A stretch of DNA of 64,000 nucleotides from Pseudomonas sp. FP198 (GCF_030687895.1 NZ_CP117452.1:5795310-5859309); one strand, 5' to 3'; shown: positions 8,918-18,136, counted from the first letter of the stretch. A program made the numbers and translations. The notes: generated by a model from the sequence alone, not told the origin.

Positions 8918-9310
8918 ATGCCCAACCTCTTCAAATACCTGTTCGCAGCGCCACTGCTGCTGATAGCGATGGGCGTTTCGGCGCAAGGCGCTTTGTTGGG
9001 CAACTGCACTCGCAGCGCCAATGTGCTGGCCTGCGTAGATGGACAGGGCAATGCCTACAGCGTCGCTACGGCGGGCAATACAATTTATCTGCGTGGATAT
9101 GAGGTGGCTGGCCACCGCTACTGGGCCCAGACAAACAGCCGATACGGCCAACTGACCTTCTTCACTGGACTGGCCTCCGATGGCGAAGCTTGGGTTGGAT
9201 ACAGTCGCCGTGTGGGCTGGACGACAATCAACCGTTTCTCCAGTTCTGGCGGTACTAGGGGCAGTTTTATGTGCGGGCGCATGAACGGCTGCCAGGATTC
9301 TTCACGCTGA
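8918..9310 (+). CDS. Small secreted protein in the zinc-starvation locus, unknown function
   Basis: 130 residues starting MPNLFKYLFAAPLLLIAMGV, a typical signal peptide with likely cleavage after VSAQG-A (near residue 24). The mature part is about 105 residues, rich in Gly, Tyr, Ser and Thr, with four cysteines (NCTRS, LACVD, FMCGR, GCQD) that could form two disulphides, and a run of aromatic beta-like segments. I do not recognise the family. The gene starts 44 bases after the Zur-type site, so zinc-starvation induction is likely. It may act on zinc or replace a zinc protein outside the cytoplasm, but nothing in the sequence proves it. Confidence 0.7.
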   Translation: MPNLFKYLFAAPLLLIAMGVSAQGALLGNCTRSANVLACVDGQGNAYSVATAGNTIYLRGYEVAGHRYWAQTNSRYGQLTFFTGLASDGEAWVGYSRRVGWTTINRFSSSGGTRGSFMCGRMNGCQDSSR

Positions 9311-9311
9311 C

Positions 9312-9325
9312 GTTTCACGTGGAAC
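9312..9325. other. parS-like ParB site (one asymmetric base)
   Basis: GTTTCACGTGGAAC; it matches the chromosomal parS core GTTCCACGTGGAAC at 13 of 14 positions and keeps the central CACGTG. It lies in the gap right after the secreted-protein stop codon. Two perfect copies are at 9818-9831 and 19163-19176. Confidence 0.75.
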
Positions 9326-9372
9326 TATCGAGATGAAACTCTGTTCATGAAAAAGGTCTCGTCGATTTTATT

Positions 9373-9385
9373 GTTATACTATAAC
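9373..9385. promoter_or_regulatory. Zur-type operator upstream of folE2
   Basis: GTTATACTATAAC, a perfect palindrome that extends to TGTTATACTATAACA (9372-9386). It is 31 bases before the folE2 start and overlaps an AT-rich promoter-like stretch. Repression by Zur when zinc is plentiful would shut off folE2 and the downstream importer genes. Confidence 0.87.
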
Positions 9386-9416
9386 ATCAAAAACGAACCT
9401 CTCATGGACCTCGAAA

Positions 9417-10311
9417 ATGAACGCGTTAACTCTGCCGGACATTGCGGCGCAGGCGTCTCGTCAAGCCATGCCGCTGGATTGGGTGGGCATGTGCGGCATC
9501 GCCGTGCCGGTGCTGGTGGACGGCCAGCGTTTGAGCGCCTCTGCCGATGCGGGCGTCAGTCTCGATGATGGCGAAGCGCGTGGCATCCATATGTCGCGTT
9601 TGTATGTGGCACTCGAAAAGCTTGAGGACACCGCGCTCTCTCCGGACTTGTTACGGCGGATCCTGCAAGAGTTTCTGGACAGTCACGAGGGTCTGTCCCG
9701 GAGTGCCTCACTGACCCTGCGCACCGATCTGATGTACAAGCGCCCCGCTTTGATCAGCCCATTAGCCGGCTGGAAGCGTTATCCCATCGTTATCAAAGCG
9801 CGCCTTAAACACTCAGTGTTCCACGTGGAACTTCAAGTCGAAATTCCTTACTCATCCACTTGCCCTTGTTCGGCAGCGCTGGCGCGGCAGTTGATCCAGC
9901 AAAAATTCCTCGACGATTTCTCGAATACAAACCTGGAGCACGCTGAAGTTCTCGCGTGGCTAGGTTCTCAGAAAGGTATCGTGGCCATCCCTCATAGCCA
10001 ACGCAGCGTCGCCATCCTGAACCTACGCTTGGACGCCAAGCTCGATGAGTTTCCGGTGTTACCGCTGATCAACGAGGCGGAGGCGGCACTCGGCACCGCT
10101 GTTCAAACCGCCGTCAAACGCGTCGATGAGCAAGCCTTCGCGCTCGCTAATGGGCAGAACCTGATGTTCTGCGAAGATGCCGCGCGGCGCTTGAATATAG
10201 CGCTGAGACCGCTGCCCTGGATTTCCTCTCTTGACGTACGAGTCGTTCATGCGGAAAGCCTGCACGCCCACGACCGTCGCCCAAAGCCATTGGCAACGGG
10301 AGGACTCATGA
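9417..10311 (+). CDS. folE2: GTP cyclohydrolase FolE2 (type IB); 3' end frameshifted
   Basis: The first 286 residues are a normal FolE2: GEARGIHMSR at 53-62, the Cys-containing STCPCSAALARQ near 147-158 (C149, C151), and the C-terminal ESLHAHD. It makes 7,8-dihydroneopterin triphosphate for folate and queuosine synthesis and replaces zinc-dependent FolE when zinc is scarce. After HAHD (codon ending 10274) the frame no longer reaches the expected stop. In the +1 frame the sequence reads VAQSHWQREDS and stops at the TGA at 10309-10311, which overlaps the next start as ATGA. As written, one extra base or two missing bases near 10275 make folE2 run on in frame into the ATPase gene, ending at 10595. 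Genuine mutation and sequencing error cannot be told apart here. Confidence 0.88.
9818..9831. other. parS site (perfect) inside folE2
   Basis: GTTCCACGTGGAAC, a perfect 14-base palindrome identical to the core of chromosomal parS sites, read in folE2 as codons for VFHVEL. ParB (54709-55581) is the expected binder. Confidence 0.88.
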
Positions 10312-10977
10312 TTCGTTGCCAGGGATTGAGTTGGGGTATCCCCGGGCACCCTCTCACTCCACCTCTGCACATGGAGCGCCCGGAGGGCAGCCTGACCGCA
10401 ATCATTGGCGCCAACGGATCAGGCAAAAGCAGCCTGCTGAAAAGTCATCGCCGGGTTACAGAAGCCATTGACCGGGAAGGTTTCGCTCAACGTTCAACGG
10501 CGCGGCGGCGTGTCGTTCCTGCCTCAACAGCAGCACCTGGATCGGCAATTTCCCATCAGCCTGCAGGAATTAGTGGCGGCAGGTTCCTGGGGTAATCGAC
10601 AGGAACCTGCCGTACGCAACCAACGACTCAAGGCGGTTCTAGACGACTGGGCCTTGAGCGGCCTGGAACACCGTTCGCTGATGGCGTTGTCGGGTGGCGA
10701 GTTGCAACGGGCGCTGCTCGCGCGACTGAGCCTGACCGAAGCGCCACTCCTGTTGCTGGACGAACCCCACGCAGCCCTTGATGAACAAGGCCAGGCACTG
10801 CTGTGGAAAAACATTCAGCGATGGCATCGCGAAGGGCGCACCTTGCTGGTGGTTTGTCACGATTTGGCTGCGGTGCATCAGCACATCCCCCATACCTTGC
10901 TGATCAATCCGTCCGGCTGCGTATTGGGTCGCAGCGCCGAATTGATCGCCCCGACGCCTTACACACAGGTCGCTTGA
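10308..10977 (+). pseudogene. Zinc ABC transporter ATPase (ZnuC-like), frameshifted
   Basis: Starts at ATG 10308 with MIRCQGLSWGIPGHPL and a Walker A GANGSGKSS, then loses the family pattern at a run of four A (10440-10443). Removing one A restores LKVIAGLQKPLTGKVSL and joins directly to the frame carrying GGVSFLPQQQHLDRQFP (Q-loop), the ABC signature LSGGELQRALLA, Walker B LLLLDEPHAAL and the H-loop VCHDLAAV, ending at the TGA at 10975-10977. As written, the product from 10308 stops at 10595, before the signature and Walker B, so the ATPase would be inactive. The ATPase powers import through the adjacent permease. Its TGA overlaps the permease ATG. A homopolymer sequencing error is possible. 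Confidence 0.85.
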
Positions 10978-11843
10978 TGCTCACCGCCACCCACTTCTGG
11001 CAGCCGTTCCAGGAATTTGTCTTCATGCGCAGGGCCTTGTTGGGCGGCCTAGTGCTGGCATGCAGCACAGCTCCGCTAGGCGTGTTCCTGATTCTGCGGC
11101 GCATGAGTCTGATCGGCGATGCGGTAGCTCACGGCATCTTGCCGGGCGCGGCCCTGGGTTTCTGGTTCGCCGGTCTGAGCCTGCCAGCCTTGACGGTGGG
11201 CGGCCTGGGCGCCGGCTTGAGCATGGCCGGGCTGGCGGCCTGGATCACCCGCCGCACCGGCCTGCGGGAAGACGCCAGCCTGGCGGCGATCTACCCCATC
11301 TCCCTCGCCGCCGGGGTGTTGATCCTCGGTATGTCCGGTAAACGCCTGGACTTGCTGCACCTGTTATTCGGCTCGGCGCTGGCGGTGGACGGCCCGACAC
11401 TCACCGGCATGCTTTGGGTTTCGGCGGCGAGTCTGGTGGCGATGGCGTTGATTTACCGCCCGCTGTTACTCGACACCCTGGACCCACTGTTTCTGCAAAC
11501 CGTCAGCCGTCTGGGTCCACTGTCCCACGGCGTATTCCTGACCTTGGTGGTGCTGAACCTGGTCATCGGCTTCCAGGCCATCGGCGCGTTGATGGTGGTC
11601 GGCCTGATGATGCTGCCGGCGGCCGCGTCGCGATTCTGGAGTCGTCGCCTGCCGATGTTGATGCTGGTCGCTGCATTGCTCGGTTGTCTCTCGGTGTGGC
11701 TGGGCCTGCTGTTGTCCTTCTATTTTTCGCTACCCAGCGGGCCGGCCATCGTCCTGGTGGCGGGCGCGTCATATCTGTTGTCCGTGGTATTCGGTCCGGT
11801 GCACGGCTTGCTGCGCCGCCCGCCCCTGCTCACATCCCAATGA
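10977..11843 (+). CDS. Zinc ABC transporter permease (ZnuB-like)
   Basis: 288 residues from the ATG at 10977, which overlaps the ATPase stop (TGATG); the longer frame from 10803 is an out-of-frame reading of the ATPase gene. It has about eight membrane segments and family motifs such as MRRALLGGLVLACSTAPLGVFLILRRMSLIGDAVAHG and the late QAIGALMVVGLMMLPAAASRFW. It is an ABC-3 family inner-membrane permease for Zn2+ or Mn2+. Zinc is favoured by the Zur-type operator and folE2 linkage. If the ATPase gene is truly broken, this permease would need an ATPase from another locus. Confidence 0.88.
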   Translation: MLTATHFWQPFQEFVFMRRALLGGLVLACSTAPLGVFLILRRMSLIGDAVAHGILPGAALGFWFAGLSLPALTVGGLGAGLSMAGLAAWITRRTGLREDASLAAIYPISLAAGVLILGMSGKRLDLLHLLFGSALAVDGPTLTGMLWVSAASLVAMALIYRPLLLDTLDPLFLQTVSRLGPLSHGVFLTLVVLNLVIGFQAIGALMVVGLMMLPAAASRFWSRRLPMLMLVAALLGCLSVWLGLLLSFYFSLPSGPAIVLVAGASYLLSVVFGPVHGLLRRPPLLTSQ

Positions 11844-11854
11844 GGTGTTACCTG

Positions 11855-12730
11855 ATGCGCGCCCTGCTCCTGATATTCAGCTTGATGCTGTCCATGTCCC
11901 TGTCTGCTGCTGAAAAACTCAGCGTGGTGACCAGCTTCAGCATCCTTGCCGACATGACCCGACAAGTCGGCGGCGAGCATGTCCAGATCACCAACATGGT
12001 GGGGCCGGACGCTGACGCACATACCTATGAACCCACGCCGGACGACGCCAAGGCATTGCTCGGGGCGAAACTGATCATCAAGAATGGGTTGGGCTTCGAG
12101 CCGTGGCTGGATCGCCTGGTGACCAGCACCGAAACCGGTGCCCCGGTCATCAGTGCCAGCCGTGGCGTGATTCCACGCTCGCTGGAAGAAGATGGCGAGA
12201 CCATCCCCGACCCGCACGCCTGGCATAACCTCGCCAACGCCGTGCTTTATGTCGGCAACATTACCAAGGCACTGGAGGCGGCCGACCCGGCGAACAAGGC
12301 CGACTACGAACGTAACAGCCAGGCGTACCTGAAGAAGATTTATGCACTACTCGCCGAAGCCAAGGCGAAGTTCGCTGCGTTGCCACCGGGCAATCGCAAG
12401 ATCGTCACGTCCCACGATGCGTTCGGTTACCTGGGCCAGGCTTATGGTATCGAGTTTTTGGCGCCGCAAGGGTTGTCTACCGAGCGTGAACCGTCAGCAG
12501 CGGAAGTCGCTGCGTTGATCACCCAGATTCGTCAGGCGAAAGTCAAAGCCGTGTTCATGGAAAACATCAAGGACGCGCGCCTGCTCAAGCAGATCGCCGA
12601 CGAAAGCGGCGCGCACATCGGTGGCACGCTGTACTCCGATGCCCTCGCCGCCAGCGGACCGGCCAGCACCTTTACCGGTCTCTTCGAATACAACCTCAAC
12701 ACACTCTACGAGGCACTGGGCCGGCCCTGA
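11855..12730 (+). CDS. Zinc ABC transporter substrate-binding protein (ZnuA-like, no His loop)
   Basis: 291 residues from the ATG at 11855, with GAGG 10-13 bases upstream; an ATG at 11840 overlapping the permease stop is less likely. A signal peptide (MRALLLIFSLMLSMSLSAAE) directs it to the periplasm. The cluster A-I fold is recognisable, with probable metal ligands H56 (DADAHTYEP), H121 (DPHAWHN), H187 (TSHDAFGY) and D262 (LYSDAL). The long His/Asp-rich loop of classical ZnuA is absent, as in many second-copy zinc or manganese binding proteins. It is the last gene of the folE2 transcript. Confidence 0.88.
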   Translation: MRALLLIFSLMLSMSLSAAEKLSVVTSFSILADMTRQVGGEHVQITNMVGPDADAHTYEPTPDDAKALLGAKLIIKNGLGFEPWLDRLVTSTETGAPVISASRGVIPRSLEEDGETIPDPHAWHNLANAVLYVGNITKALEAADPANKADYERNSQAYLKKIYALLAEAKAKFAALPPGNRKIVTSHDAFGYLGQAYGIEFLAPQGLSTEREPSAAEVAALITQIRQAKVKAVFMENIKDARLLKQIADESGAHIGGTLYSDALAASGPASTFTGLFEYNLNTLYEALGRP

Positions 12731-12744
12731 TAACAGGCCGCTGA

Positions 12745-13266
12745 TCAAGCCCTCGGCTTGACGGTCCCGCAATCCTGCCCCAGCCATACGGCGCGGGTGT
12801 CCAGGCTGCCGTTCTGCTGGATACCCGTGGCGTTGAATGTGCCATTGACCTTGGTGGTGAATTCGCGATCGCTCTGGAATGTCGCGACACCGTTGCCCTG
12901 GGCTTTCGGGCAACTGAAGCGGAATTTCCACTGGTTGCCGGTACGCTCGGTGATCTGCTGCTTGCAGCCTGATTGCGGATCCTGCAGCGGGATGTCATTG
13001 GTCTGCACCTGTGCCGGAGTCAGGCACACCCGGATCCCCTTGCCCCCCATGGTGATGCCCTGCTTTTCGAGCATTGCCCGCTGTTCAGGCGTCATCTGGT
13101 TCTGCAGTTGACCCAGGATCAATTGCAGGTCCGGCAGGTTCTGGTTGTCGACTTTCATGTTGCTGGTCGTCAATTCCCACAAGCCTGGTTGAAGCATTTG
13201 CGCCTGAGCCGCCACAGGAACCGACAAGCCAACGGCCAAGGCCAAACCCAGCAGACGAACATTCAT
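12745..13266 (-). CDS. DUF3617 domain-containing periplasmic protein
   Basis: 173 residues from the ATG at 13266; the long upstream extension of the open frame is not protein-like. Signal peptide MNVRLLGLALAVGLSVPVAAQA, then the DUF3617 hallmarks: the start of the mature chain MLQPGLWELTTSNM, a middle region on MTPEQRAMLEKQGI, ...RVCLTPAQV, and two conserved cysteines plus a third near the end (GQDCGTV). The family is widespread in proteobacteria, exported, and of unknown function. It converges on the zinc transporter with a 14-base gap. Confidence 0.85.
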   Translation of the reverse strand: MNVRLLGLALAVGLSVPVAAQAQMLQPGLWELTTSNMKVDNQNLPDLQLILGQLQNQMTPEQRAMLEKQGITMGGKGIRVCLTPAQVQTNDIPLQDPQSGCKQQITERTGNQWKFRFSCPKAQGNGVATFQSDREFTTKVNGTFNATGIQQNGSLDTRAVWLGQDCGTVKPRA

Positions 13267-13407
13267 TGCGCAAACTCCAGAAGACAAGTGGCCGTTAGAC
13301 GCCGCCTTCAGGCTTCGGTTCAGACCCGCGCCGAGTGAATTAAATAGCGACATTCGCCTTGGAACATGGTCTGTTAAGCATTGAAATGTCAGGAGCAAGG
13401 CAGCCCC

Positions 13408-14847
13408 ATGGATTTTTTTGGCCCGCATGTTTTCGGTTACCTGATCGCGCTGCTCCATACCCTCGGCTCCATCGCCGCCGTCCATGCAGTGCTGACGGTG
13501 CGTACCGCCCAGGGCTCGATTGCCTGGGCCCTGTCGCTGGTATTCATCCCCTACCTGACATTGATTCCTTACCTGGTCTTCGGCCGCAGCACCTTCGACG
13601 GCTACATCAAGGCACGTCGACAAGCCAACGAGGAAATGCGCAAGGCGATCTCCGAGCTCAACTGGCGCCCATGGGTCGAAGAAGCGCTGGCCGCTCGCGC
13701 GTCCCAGGCCTACGCCTCGTTACGGGCCATGCCGAAGTTGGGACGCACGCCGTGTCTGGCAAACAATCAGGTGCGTCTGCTGGTTGATGGCCCCGCTACG
13801 TTCGAAGCGATTTTCCAGGCCATCGAGAGCGCTCGCGAAGCGGTTCTGGTGCAGTTTTTCATCATCCACGACGACCGGCTCGGTCAGCGCTTGCACGCGT
13901 TGCTGCTGAAGAAAGCCGCTGAAGGTGTGGCGGTCTACCTGCTGTACGACCGTATCGGTAGCCATTCCCTGCCCCATCGTTATGTCCAGGCCTTGCGCGA
14001 CGGTGGCGTTCACGTCAAAGCGTTTGCCACTCGCAGCGGTTGGCTCAACCGGTTCCAGGTCAACTTTCGCAACCACCGCAAGATTGTCGCCGTGGACGGC
14101 GTCCTGGGGTTCGTTGGCGGGCACAACGTGGGCGATGAATATCTGGGGGAAAAACCACCCCTGGCACCGTGGCGCGACACCCATGTAGAGGTACGCGGCC
14201 CAGTGGTAGCGAGCATGCAGGAGTCCTTCGCCGAGGATTGGTTCTGGGCGGCGCGTTCCCTGCCGCCGCTGATCCTGCCGGACACCTATCCGGACGACGG
14301 CGTGCTCTGCCAACTGCTGGCCAGCGGTCCGGCCGATGCCTACGAAACCTGCTCGCTGTTCTTCGTCGAAGCCATTCACGCTGCAAACGAACGCATCTGG
14401 ATAACCACGCCGTATTTCATTCCCGACGAAGCGGTATTCGCGGCTTTGCGCCTGGCCGTGCTGCGCGGCGTGGACGTGCGCATCCTGTTGCCATCGCGAC
14501 CGGATCACCGGATCGTCTACGCCGCGTCCAGTCTTTATGCGTTCGAAGCGGTGCGCGCCGGCGTGCGGGTGTTTCGTTATGAGCCGGGTTTCTTGCACCA
14601 GAAAGTGGTACTGATCGACCGGGAAATCAGCGCCATCGGCAGCGCGAACCTGGACAACCGTTCGTTCCGGCTGAATTTCGAAGTCATGCTGCTGACCGTC
14701 GACATGGCCTTTGCCAGCGAGGTCGAGCAGATGCTCGAAAAGGACTTCGCCCAGGCCCACGAAGTGGCCAAACGGGAAAGCCGGGAAACCCACCGCCTGC
14801 AGAAGGTCGGGATGCGGATCGCCCGGCTGATTTCGCCGATTCTTTAA
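13408..14847 (+). CDS. cls: Cardiolipin synthase A
   Basis: 479 residues from the ATG at 13408. Two N-terminal membrane segments (about 10-30 and 37-57) are followed by two phospholipase-D domains with intact HKD motifs: H223-K225-D230 (HRKIVAVD) and H397-K399-D404 (HQKVVLID), each followed by the Gly/Asn of the motif ([14 protein letters not shown]). It joins two phosphatidylglycerol molecules to make cardiolipin at the inner membrane. The stop codon overlaps that of cfa by 4 bases in convergent orientation, so two phospholipid-modifying enzymes end on each other. Confidence 0.94.
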   Translation: MDFFGPHVFGYLIALLHTLGSIAAVHAVLTVRTAQGSIAWALSLVFIPYLTLIPYLVFGRSTFDGYIKARRQANEEMRKAISELNWRPWVEEALAARASQAYASLRAMPKLGRTPCLANNQVRLLVDGPATFEAIFQAIESAREAVLVQFFIIHDDRLGQRLHALLLKKAAEGVAVYLLYDRIGSHSLPHRYVQALRDGGVHVKAFATRSGWLNRFQVNFRNHRKIVAVDGVLGFVGGHNVGDEYLGEKPPLAPWRDTHVEVRGPVVASMQESFAEDWFWAARSLPPLILPDTYPDDGVLCQLLASGPADAYETCSLFFVEAIHAANERIWITTPYFIPDEAVFAALRLAVLRGVDVRILLPSRPDHRIVYAASSLYAFEAVRAGVRVFRYEPGFLHQKVVLIDREISAIGSANLDNRSFRLNFEVMLLTVDMAFASEVEQMLEKDFAQAHEVAKRESRETHRLQKVGMRIARLISPIL

Positions 14848-16031
14848 GGCGTGTAGATGTCGTCGCGGGTCCAGGGCAGCTCATGGCTACCATCGGCGTG
14901 GGCCTTCACCGCGAGGATCTGATGCAGGTTTATCCAGCCCTTGGCGAACGCATAGGCGCAGCCGGCCAGGTAAAGACGCCAGATCCGCAGTGCCTGTTCC
15001 GGCACTTCCCTGGAAGCGGCTTCGAGGTTGTCCTCCAGGCGCTCGCTCCAATGGTCGAGAGTGCGCGCGTAATGCATGCGCAGGCTTTCCACATCGACAA
15101 TTTCCAGCCCCGCTTCGCTGATCTCGGCGGAAATCATCGACAGATGAGGCAACTCACCGTTCGGGAATACATACTTCTCGATAAATTCACCCGCGCCGCG
15201 ACCTACCGGACGCCCGTCGGTGTGCTTGGCGGTAATCCCGTGATTCATCACCAGCCCGCCCTCACGGACCGCGCCGTACAGCGTCTTGCAGTACTGTGCC
15301 AGGTTGGCATGCCCGACGTGTTCGAACATGCCGACGCTGACCACTTTGTCGAATCGGCCATCCTGGGGCAGGTCACGGTAGTCCAGAAGCTGGAGCTCTA
15401 CCTGGTCCTCCAGGCCTTCGGCCTTTACCCGCTCCCGCGCCAACGCAAGCTGCGCCTTGCTCAGGGTAATGCCGAAGACCTTGGCGCCGAATTCCCGTGC
15501 GGCAAAGCGCGCGAGCCCACCCCAGCCGCATCCGACGTCCAGCAGGTAATCGCCGGGTTGCAGGCGTAGCTTGCGGCACAGGTGGCGGAATTTGGCTTGT
15601 TGCGCTTGCTCGAGGGTTTCACTGCCGGTCTCGAAATACGCACAGGAATACACCATGTCGCTGTCGAGCCAGAGCTGATAAAACGCGTTGGACAGATCGT
15701 AATGATAGGAGATGGCCTTGGCGTCGGTTTCCTTGTCGTGCACCGCACGCACCGGTAGATGGCTCTCGTCTTCGTCCACCAGAGCCTGGCTCAGCTCGTC
15801 ACACACCCGGATGACTTCGTTGATCGAGCCCTCCAGTTCGAGTTTGCCTTCGACAAACGCCGCTCCCAGGGCATCCAGGCTGGGATGGGTGAATTGCGCA
15901 ACCATTTGTGGGTCCTTTACCACAATCGTGACGCTGGGATCGGCACCCAGCGTGAATTCATGGCCGTCCCAGAGCCGCAACCGAAGCGGTAGGTGCAAAT
16001 TCTGTAAGGCCGGTGGAAGTTGAGCCAGCAT
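14844..16031 (-). CDS. cfa: Cyclopropane-fatty-acyl-phospholipid synthase
   Basis: 395 residues from the ATG at 16031, which has GGGGAGG 8 bases upstream; the longer frame from 16088 reads through the leader. The SAM-binding motif [10 protein letters not shown] is at 163-172, preceded by [14 protein letters not shown] and YSCAYFE, the conserved lipid- and bicarbonate-site segments. It transfers a methylene from S-adenosylmethionine to unsaturated acyl chains of membrane phospholipids, mostly in stationary phase. The leader holds an RpoS-like -10 element and an operator-like palindrome (separate entries). Confidence 0.94.
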   Translation of the reverse strand: MLAQLPPALQNLHLPLRLRLWDGHEFTLGADPSVTIVVKDPQMVAQFTHPSLDALGAAFVEGKLELEGSINEVIRVCDELSQALVDEDESHLPVRAVHDKETDAKAISYHYDLSNAFYQLWLDSDMVYSCAYFETGSETLEQAQQAKFRHLCRKLRLQPGDYLLDVGCGWGGLARFAAREFGAKVFGITLSKAQLALARERVKAEGLEDQVELQLLDYRDLPQDGRFDKVVSVGMFEHVGHANLAQYCKTLYGAVREGGLVMNHGITAKHTDGRPVGRGAGEFIEKYVFPNGELPHLSMISAEISEAGLEIVDVESLRMHYARTLDHWSERLEDNLEAASREVPEQALRIWRLYLAGCAYAFAKGWINLHQILAVKAHADGSHELPWTRDDIYTP

Positions 16032-16058
16032 GTAATAACCTCCCCATGTTTCAGATTG

Positions 16059-16074
16059 TTTCAGACGTCTGAAA
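16059..16074. promoter_or_regulatory. Palindromic operator candidate in the cfa leader
   Basis: TTTCAGACGTCTGAAA, a perfect 16-base palindrome, 28 bases upstream of the cfa start; a further TTTCAGA half copy lies at 16049-16055, ten bases away in phase. It is a plausible site for a dimeric repressor (TetR-like spacing). The regulator is not identifiable from this window. Confidence 0.55.
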
Positions 16075-16111
16075 TGAGGGTAGACCATCGTGGAAAAATA
16101 GCAGGCTATCG

Positions 16112-16120
16112 AATTTATAG
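16112..16120 (-). promoter_or_regulatory. Candidate RpoS-type -10 element of cfa
   Basis: On the minus strand the sequence is CTATAAATT, close to the extended sigma-S -10 pattern CTATACTTAA, about 80 bases upstream of the cfa start. Sigma-S control of cfa is established in other proteobacteria; here it is inferred from this element alone. No clear -35 was seen. Confidence 0.45.
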
Positions 16121-16225
16121 CCTTTTTCTATCGTCTTCCATCTACCGCCTGAGCGGCGACTGCCTGGATTGGTGGGCCCTCTCGCTAGAGACTGCGGGTG
16201 CGGGCGACAGTTCGCTCGAGGGTCG

Positions 16226-18136
16226 TCAGCGGCTATCCGACTGGATCTTTGCCAATGGCTCGTGAAACCGTAGCAGTCGTCCCGCATTGCCCAGCACCAG
16301 CAATGTGCTCAGGTTATGCAGCAGCGCGGCGATCATCGCCCCCGCTGCTCCGAGCCAGCCGAACGCAGCGAAAGCGACGATGGCCAGCGTCCAGCCCAGG
16401 CCAATGATCACGTTGACCTGCAACGTGCGTCGACACTGGCGACTCAACCGCACGCAAGTTCCGAGACGTCGCAGATCACTGCCGATCAACACGATATCCG
16501 CCGACGCCAGGGCGATATCGGCACCGCCCGCGCCCATCGCCACGCCCACCACACCGGCTTTCAGCGCCAGCGAATCGTTGATCCCGTCACCCACCACCAT
16601 CGGACGGAAACCCTGGTCGATTTCGACCATGACCCGGTCAAGCTTGTCCTCCGGCAGCGCCTGTGCCTGCAGCTCGCTGATACCGACATCGTGCGCCAGC
16701 GCGGCGGCTACACTCTGACGATCCCCCGTGAGCAATAACTGGCGACCCAGCCCCAGCGTCCGCAGTTCGGTCATGGCCACCCGCGCTTCCGGCTTGACGC
16801 TGTCGGCCAGCAGCAGCCAGGCGCGAAACTGCCCGTCCAGTGCCAGGCCGGCGATCGGGCCGTCATGACTGGGAACCGTCGGTGTCTCGATGCCCAACCG
16901 GGCAAACAATTCGGGTCGGCCAAGGGCGGCCTCCCCCTGCCCTGTCATGGCGACTACCCCGAGCCCCTGGCGTTCGTGAATATCAGTCAGCGGCAGATAA
17001 TTTTGCGCTGCCACCAGCCCCGCCAAGGCACGACTGACCGGATGACTGCTGGCCGATCCGAGGCTCGCTGCCAGTGGCAGCAATGCGGCAGGATCGTCCT
17101 CGGTACTTTCGATCGATTGCAGACGCAGGGTGCCGTAGGTCAGGGTCCCGGTCTTGTCGATGACCAACGAGGTGAGGTCCGCCAGCTCCTCGAGAAAAGC
17201 CGAGCTGCGGATCAGGATGCCGTGGCGCGCCGCCACCGCAATCCCGGCGATGGCCGTCGCCGGGGCTGACAGCACCAGGGCGCAGGGACACGCTGCCACC
17301 AGCACCGCCAACATTGCCTGGGCGTCATTGGTGACAAACCAGGTAACCGCCGCCAGCAACAACACCAGCACCAGATAACTTCCCGCGTAGCGTTCCAGCA
17401 AGCGGGTGATCGGCGGTTTCGAGCGCTCGGCGTTCTGCATCAGCGCAATGACTTTGCCCAGCGTCGATTCATCGCCGGTGCGGGTCACCTCCAGGCGCAA
17501 CAGACCGTCGAGGTTGATCGCGCCGCCAAAGACGTCAACGCCCGCCACCGCCTCCAATGGCACCGACTCACCCGTAATGGGCGCGGTGTCGAGGCTCGCT
17601 TGGCCGGACAGCACCCGACCATCGGCGGGCACCCGGTCGCCGGCGCGGACCTCCACCACATCGCCGGGTCGCAACGTAGCGTTGTCCACTTCGATGATCG
17701 AGCCATCAGCCTGCACTTTGCGGCCCTGGCTGCGGGTCAATTGGCGAAGGGCATCGATCGCTTCCTGGGAACCGATGACGCTGCGCTCTTCCAGCACATG
17801 GCCGAAAATCATGATGATCGGCAACAGCGCTGCCGTCAGCAGGTCGCCGGTAGCCCAAGCCCCCAGCATCGCCAGGGCGATCAACTGATCGGTAATCCCA
17901 TGCAGGCTTGGATGACGCAGGCTGTACCAGGCCGAGCGCATCACCGGCACCGCCACCAACAGCGAGGCGAACCCCAACAGCAGTTGGCTGACGGTACCCT
18001 GCTCTGGCAACCAGACGCGCCAGGCCAGGCCCAGGGCAAGCAAGCCGAGGGCGAGCATCGCCAGGGTCAGTTGCCGAGCGGCCGCGCGTTGCTCGGCGGT
18101 GGACAGCATCGGCATGTTGATACTCTGCGCGGTCAT
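16226..18136 (-). CDS. Heavy-metal P-type ATPase (P1B), linked to SPFH proteins
   Basis: 636 residues. There is no N-terminal CxxC metal-binding domain. Landmarks: TGES at 188-191 (actuator), the transmembrane metal motif CPC at 283-285, phosphorylated D327 in DKTGTLT, SSHP at 363-366 and GDGIND at 516-521. These are complete, so an active P1B pump is expected. CPC with HP is typical of Cu+, Cd2+, Zn2+ or Pb2+ exporters; the exact ion cannot be assigned. It is the last gene of a four-gene operon with 4-bp overlaps, after three SPFH-type membrane proteins. This is an unusual partnership for a metal pump. Confidence 0.88.
   Translation of the reverse strand: MTAQSINMPMLSTAEQRAAARQLTLAMLALGLLALGLAWRVWLPEQGTVSQLLLGFASLLVAVPVMRSAWYSLRHPSLHGITDQLIALAMLGAWATGDLLTAALLPIIMIFGHVLEERSVIGSQEAIDALRQLTRSQGRKVQADGSIIEVDNATLRPGDVVEVRAGDRVPADGRVLSGQASLDTAPITGESVPLEAVAGVDVFGGAINLDGLLRLEVTRTGDESTLGKVIALMQNAERSKPPITRLLERYAGSYLVLVLLLAAVTWFVTNDAQAMLAVLVAACPCALVLSAPATAIAGIAVAARHGILIRSSAFLEELADLTSLVIDKTGTLTYGTLRLQSIESTEDDPAALLPLAASLGSASSHPVSRALAGLVAAQNYLPLTDIHERQGLGVVAMTGQGEAALGRPELFARLGIETPTVPSHDGPIAGLALDGQFRAWLLLADSVKPEARVAMTELRTLGLGRQLLLTGDRQSVAAALAHDVGISELQAQALPEDKLDRVMVEIDQGFRPMVVGDGINDSLALKAGVVGVAMGAGGADIALASADIVLIGSDLRRLGTCVRLSRQCRRTLQVNVIIGLGWTLAIVAFAAFGWLGAAGAMIAALLHNLSTLLVLGNAGRLLRFHEPLAKIQSDSR

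Noticed and set aside
7593..8963. 456-codon open frame opposite zigA
   Set aside because: Shadow of a GTPase gene with complete motifs; the antisense product has none.
9347..9568. 73-codon frame upstream of folE2
   Set aside because: It overlaps the Zur site and the folE2 start out of frame, with no ribosome site or homology.
10440..10446. Programmed frameshifting at AAAA in the ATPase gene
   Set aside because: The shift needed is +1 (skip one A), not the usual -1 slip on A AAA AAG, and no stimulatory structure or Shine-Dalgarno spacing was seen. A true indel or sequencing error is simpler.
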